From Cyrtodaria siliqua (Eukaryota; Mollusca; Bivalvia; Adapedonta; Hiatellidae): 64,000 bases of DNA. The notes beneath the pieces were generated by a model. It was not told the origin of the DNA. It did not search any database and saw only the letters and a program-made list of their open reading frames with translations. Of this stretch, positions 59,578 to 64,000 are shown piece by piece. The stretch lies in NCBI GenBank assembly GCA_037043455.1, contig JAWPHD010011265.1:1-64000 (forward strand), given 5' to 3'. The position numbers and the translations under genes were made by a program. Position 1 is the first letter of the stretch, and each line of letters starts with the position of its first letter.

Positions 59578-59620
59578 AGTCACTGGAGTCCTGTAGTGGA
59601 GGAAGTGGGGTGAACATCAG
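59578..59620 (+). CDS. Candidate short exon, unknown gene
   Basis: Acceptor gtttgtttcAG (59576-59577) and donor GTAATA (59621) bound 43 nt of higher GC than the surroundings. One frame gives ESLESCSGGSGVNIR open throughout; another gives SHWSPVVEEVG then a stop. No recognised protein. It could belong with 48555-48608, but the phases do not settle it. Confidence 0.3.
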
Positions 59621-59954
59621 GTAATATTATTGTGTATTATTGTAGAAACATGCACTTGCATATTAAATAATTAGGGAATTGTATTCTTGCAGTATGATTG
59701 AATAATTTGTTATCTTTGTATAAAGTTATTTGTGGTGAAAGAATACAACTAAGCTGATAATTTATATTGTAAAAAAGACAGATATTGTTGCATGTTTTGT
59801 TTGTGGTTAAATCAAATGTAACTATGTTTATGAAATATTTAATTCTTAGAACTATTAAAAAAAAGAAAAGAATTGGTCCTGTAATAAAGAGTTCAATATA
59901 ATCGAGTGTTTTTTGAAAAAGCAACAACACCTGTATTGATATTTCATAAAAAAC

Positions 59955-60920
59955 AATGTTAACCCTAATATAGAGCTTTACATTTATCTAAAGATTAACA
60001 TGAAAGCTGGTCTTAATAAAGAGCTTTTCATAAAAGCTTGGTCTTGATAAAGACATTTATGTTAAAACTTGATTTTAATTTAGAGCTTTACTTAAAAGTT
60101 TGGTCTTAATAATTATATAGCTTTACTTAAAACTTGGTCTTAATGTAGAGATTTACATAAAAACTTGGTCTGAATAATTTTACATAAAAACTTGCTCCTA
60201 ACACATGTACAGCTTTACAATAAAACATGGTCTTAATGTAGAGCTTTACATATATACTTGGTCTGAATATAGCGCTTGATCTTAATAGTTTAACATTAAA
60301 ACTTAGTCTTAATATAGAGATTTACATTAAAATGGGGTCTTAATATAGAGATTTACTTTAAAACTTGGTCTTATTGTAGAGATTTGCATTAAAACTGGGT
60401 CTTAATATAGAGATTTACATTAACACTTGGTCTTAATATAGAGATTTACATTAAAACTTGGGTCTTAATATAGAGATTTACATTAAACCATAGTCTTAAT
60501 GTAGAGATTTACATTAAAACTTGGTGGTCTTAATATAGAGATTTACATTAAAACTTGGTCTTATTGTAGAGATTTACATTAAAACTTGGTCTTAATATAG
60601 AGATTTACATTAAAACTTGGTCTTAATATAGAGATTTACATTAAACCATAGTCTTAATCTAGAGATTTACATTAAAACTTGTCTTAATATAGAGATTTAC
60701 ATTAAAACTTGGTCTTAATATAGATATTTACATTAAAACTTGGTCTTAATATAGAGATTTACATTAAAACTTGGGTCTTAATGTAGAGATTTACATTAAA
60801 CCAATGTCTTAATGTAGAGATTTACATTAAAACTTGGTCTTAATATAGAGATTTACATTAAAACATAGTCTTAATGTAGAGATTTACATTACAACTTGGT
60901 CTTAATGTAGAGATTTACAT
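59955..60920 (+). repeat. 31-bp minisatellite, about 28 copies
   Basis: Unit 'gtcttaatatagagatttac' + 'attaaaacttg'. Units are clean from about 60300 and decayed before that. No coding sense. Confidence 0.92.
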
Positions 60921-61027
60921 GTTTTCTTATTCATGTGAATAGATTAGAGCATTAGTTAAAAGATGCAAGCAAATTGAATTGTTACAGTTGTATTCCTCTA
61001 GCATAAGTATATTAGTTTGATATTGGA

Positions 61028-61590
61028 TCCAGAGAGATATTGACTGATCTTACACCCAGAGATATTGACTGATATTGCTCCCAGAGATATTGACTGATAT
61101 TACACCCAAAGAGATATTGACTGATATATTGCACCCAGAGAGATACTGACTAATATTGCACCCAGAGAGATACTGACTAATATTGCACCAAGAGAGATAT
61201 TGACTGATATTGCACCCAGAGAGATATTGACTAATATTGCACCCAGAGAGATACTGACTAATATTGCACCCAGAGAGATATTGACTGATATTACACCCAG
61301 AGAGATACTGACTAATATTGCACCCAGAGAGATATTGACTGATATTGCACCCAGAGAGATATTGACTAATATTGCACCCAGAGAGATACTGACTAATATT
61401 GCACCCAGAGAGATATTGACTAATATTGCACCCAGAGAGATACTGACTAATATTGCACCCAGAGAGATATTGGCTGATATTACACCCAGAGAGATACTGA
61501 CTAATATTGCACCCAGAGAGATATTGACTGATATTGCACCCAGAGAGATATTGGCTGATATTACACCCAGAGAGATATTGGCTATTATTG
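61028..61590 (+). repeat. 27-bp minisatellite, about 20 copies
   Basis: Unit 'gcacccagagagatattgac' + 'taatatt' with a/c and ga/ta variants. As 27 is a multiple of 3, one frame on each strand stays open (9-residue repeat, for example ISQYLSGCN on the minus strand), giving a 226-codon spurious frame. Confidence 0.93.
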
Positions 61591-62198
61591 TATACTTTCA
61601 TATTGTCCCGTTTAGTTTGCATTGAGCTAAGTGTGCAATATTCTACGATATTGCATACATTGATATTGCACCAGAACTTTTTCTCGTGCTTGCTAAGATC
61701 CGCGAAATAGAAATAAGGAATTACTTTCAAATAAAAATAACGGAATCCTTCCTATAGTATCAACAAAAAAATACGTGTTGTTTTTTTCAACCTTTTATGG
61801 CAGAAATTGATAAAATAATTGAAATGGTCACTCACCCACTGTTTTTAACGTTATCAAATTGTAAACTTGCTTGATGTTTTTAATGACGTCATCCGACGTT
61901 GACGTCGTTTTCGCGCAAAATAATCATCCACACAAAATGAAACTGAAAGACAAGATAGGAATTCCATCTAAAGCTATAAAAAATAACACAAATACAATGA
62001 AAAGTAATAGTCATACAATTAACATTGTTCGAAAACAATATGAAAGTATACAATAAAAAGGTTATTGAATTTGTATGGCTAAATATTACTTGGAACTCGT
62101 TGTTTTGGCGCAGGACGACTCGCAAGCTCGTCTTCCTTTGCCAAAACAACTCGTTCCAAGTAATATTTAGCCATACAAATTCAATAACCTATAATATT
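61591..62198. other. 600-bp sequence splitting the 27-bp array
   Basis: Two array units reappear at 62199-62246, so this stretch looks inserted into, or retained within, the array. It includes a palindrome (62059-62190). The remainder is unrecognised. Confidence 0.65.
62059..62190. repeat. 132-bp near-perfect palindrome A
   Basis: Arms AGGTTATTGAATTTGTATGG ... CCATACAAATTCAATAACCT pair over about 60 bp, with ACTTGGAACTCGTTGTTTTGG mirrored as CCAAAACAACTCGTTCCAAGT in shorter pieces; loop near 'cgactcgcaagctcgt'. Confidence 0.92.
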
Positions 62199-62246
62199 CC
62201 TACCCAGAGAGATATTGACTAATATTGCATTCAGAGAGATATTTAG

Positions 62247-62385
62247 AGGTTATTAACTGGGTGTGCCTCTTTGTGATATTGGCCCGAGATAGCCATATGA
62301 GGCCCGAGAGCTTTAGCTCGAGGGCCTCATATGGCTATCAAGGGCCAGTGTCACAAAGAGGCACACCTACCCCAGTTAATGACCT
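62247..62385. repeat. 139-bp near-perfect palindrome B
   Basis: Arms AGGTTATTAACTGGG / CCCAGTTAATGACCT, then GTGTGCCTCTTTGTGA / TCACAAAGAGGCACAC and ATAGCCATATGAGGCCC / GGGCCTCATATGGCTAT; loop 'gagagctttagctcga'. Shares its outer AGGTTATT with palindrome A, 56 bp away. Confidence 0.92.
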
Positions 62386-62389
62386 GTTT

Positions 62390-63875
62390 ATTACATGTGT
62401 AACCAAAACAATATCATTTTGGATAGATAGAAAAACTAAAACATGTTCTACTTGTGTATTTTTTGCTTAAATGTGACTCTTTATTTATATTCATTTCTGT
62501 TATTGATTTACAAGAATAAAAAAATAAACGTATGATGTTAATATGCCTCAATCATAGGATGTGCCATTTGAAATAGGCAATTCGGTACCTTGTTCCCAAG
62601 CCACCAGTTCAGCCCCTCAATTAAAATTACGCTGAAACCTTACTGACGTCATCTTGTAAGGACAACGTCATAATGGTGACGTTGTTTTCCAAAGTGACTT
62701 TGTTATTCCACGGCCTTGACTTTGTCAGTTTTTCTGTTTACGTTTGAGCTTGTAGAAGGAAATGGCATTTGGTTTCGCAAATATAATTTAAGGATAAAAA
62801 GGTAGGAGAATATTTATTATTTCACATAACGTTAACGTTACATTGACTGTTTCCTGTATGACTTTTATTTGAAATGTATTTGATAATTGAGACCTGAACG
62901 ACAGTTCATATTAATCAGTCCCGTAACCAGGCCTGAAATTTCCCTTTCTGGGGAGGTCATGTGACAAGCAAACTCCACCCCACCCACACTCAGATTATTA
63001 TTTTGTACGTGTGTGTGATTTCTGTCTGTGATTTCAAAAAAATGTCTGCCACAGCGTAACTACGGGCCTGATAATAGATTGTTGAAGACAGTGCGATCAA
63101 ATTCAAAAATAACAACGCAGTTGTATATGTATAGGCCTAATTTAATATGTTACCAGAAATATTTAGGTACATTATTAAGTATGGTCGTCTTTTCGTTGGT
63201 AAACGGGTCAGCACTATCTTCGAATTACTGTGGTATTTTCATACGAAAATACGACTGCTTTCTATTCCAAATTATCGCATGTCAGCGCAAAAAGAAATGA
63301 ATGTTTGGCCCTTGATCCATCCTTTTTTTGTAATGGTTAAAAAAACAAAGTTCTAAATGCTTATTTAGTTCTTCAGGTTGGTTTTCCTCGAGCCATTCAA
63401 CGTCTCCGAGCCAGTCACACTTTTTTTTTCACGTCATATTTAGATTTAGACTGAATCGTTCTTATTTTTCATTATTCCACAATTTCATTAATGTCCATCC
63501 TCATCTCTGTATAGGGTAGCGAGCATTCTGGCTGCCATTTTCAACCGACGCAGTTGTCGTTGGATGCACGTGTCGATGCACGATTTGACTGGTTCATGGT
63601 CGATTATTAAAACAAATATCTATACTTAAATGCTAAATGTATGTAATGCAGTCTAGATTTAATATGGATTTTCGGCCCACCATATGGGTTTTTTGGCCCT
63701 TCATATGGAATTTTGGCCCGCCGTTTCACGTGCTTGTGTAATATGACCGCATAGATAATGCCTATATATAGTAACACATGTAATAATGACTGTTATTATA
63801 TAACCTATAAATAGACGCGTTTTCATTGGCTAAAAAGTAATTTTTTAGAAAAAATATCTAGCGATATTGACCTGT
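62390..63875. other. Unassigned intergenic stretch
   Basis: No repeat family or exon recognised. A short 'ttttggccc(a/g)cc(a/g)tatgg' repetition lies at 63670-63722. Short open frames look random. Confidence 0.6.
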
Positions 63876-64000
63876 TTTTAGCTCACCTGAGCCGAAGGCT
63901 CAAAGGTGAGCTATTGGGATCACTCTTCGTCCGTCGTCCGTCGTCCGTCGTCCGTCGTTAACTTTTGCTTCAAACGACTTCTCCTCAGAAACCGCGTGGC
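63876..64000 (+). repeat. AGCTCACCTG-type tandem-core element, cut by window end
   Basis: Head hairpin AGCTCACCTGAGCC-gaa-GGCTCAAAGGTGAGCT, then CCGTCGTCCGTCGTCCGTCG and 'cttcaaacgacttctcctca'. Continues beyond 64000. Confidence 0.88.

Noticed and set aside
61200..61625. 141-codon + strand frame with TNIAPREIL repeats
   Set aside because: Same minisatellite read on the other strand.
61050..61730. 226-codon open frame on the minus strand with ISQYLSGCN repeats
   Set aside because: Produced by a 27-bp minisatellite whose period is a multiple of 3; the complementary strand is open too. No gene context.
63490..63538. Minus-strand ATG at 63538 (MAARMLATLYRDEDGH) as a possible first exon of another gene
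   Set aside because: Stops after 16 codons and no GT donor lies in frame before the stop.

Overview
The window is nuclear DNA from an animal, most likely a bivalve mollusc. It holds the 3' half of one intron-rich gene on the + strand, UPF2 (regulator of nonsense transcripts 2), and a very dense set of repeats. The bivalve call rests on several element families carrying (CCGTC)n microsatellites next to tandem cores of about 150-165 bp, an architecture I know from oyster and mussel genomes, and on a SINE at 22.2 kb whose body I associate with molluscs. The species cannot be told.

Region 92-30550: seventeen UPF2 coding exons follow in correct order. They cover the end of the second MIF4G domain, the third MIF4G domain (UPF3-binding), the acidic linker, the two-part UPF1-binding region and a short basic C-terminus, then a stop at 30292-30294 and a polyadenylation signal at 30530. 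Exon phases and GT/AG sites agree throughout. Exon 6 (5679-5817) is the exception: three homopolymer-adjacent indels break its frame, more likely sequence errors than gene decay. The 5' half of the gene lies outside the window. Introns reach 10 kb and are full of mobile DNA.

Region 30550-64000: no complete gene is recognised. Two short exon-like stretches (48555-48608, 59578-59620) may belong to an unidentified gene. The rest is Helitron-like or pearl-like tandem-core elements (including a cluster at 37.1-43.1 kb with a 3.7-kb tandem duplication), minisatellites with 25-, 27-, 31- and ~78-bp units, MITEs, long palindromes, SINEs, and a 3-kb terminal-inverted-repeat element carrying seven copies of one 17-19 bp motif.

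The most unusual observation is that four UPF2 introns carry tandem repeats whose unit contains the 3' splice site and the first coding bases of the following exon: about 44 x 59 bp before exon 16, about 8 x 56 bp before exon 10, 2 extra x 60 bp before exon 3, and a short 21-bp version before exon 12. They look like amplified decoy splice acceptors. Every decoy tested by reading the sequence leads to an early stop, which is notable in a gene whose product drives nonsense-mediated decay, although random intron sequence would usually do the same.
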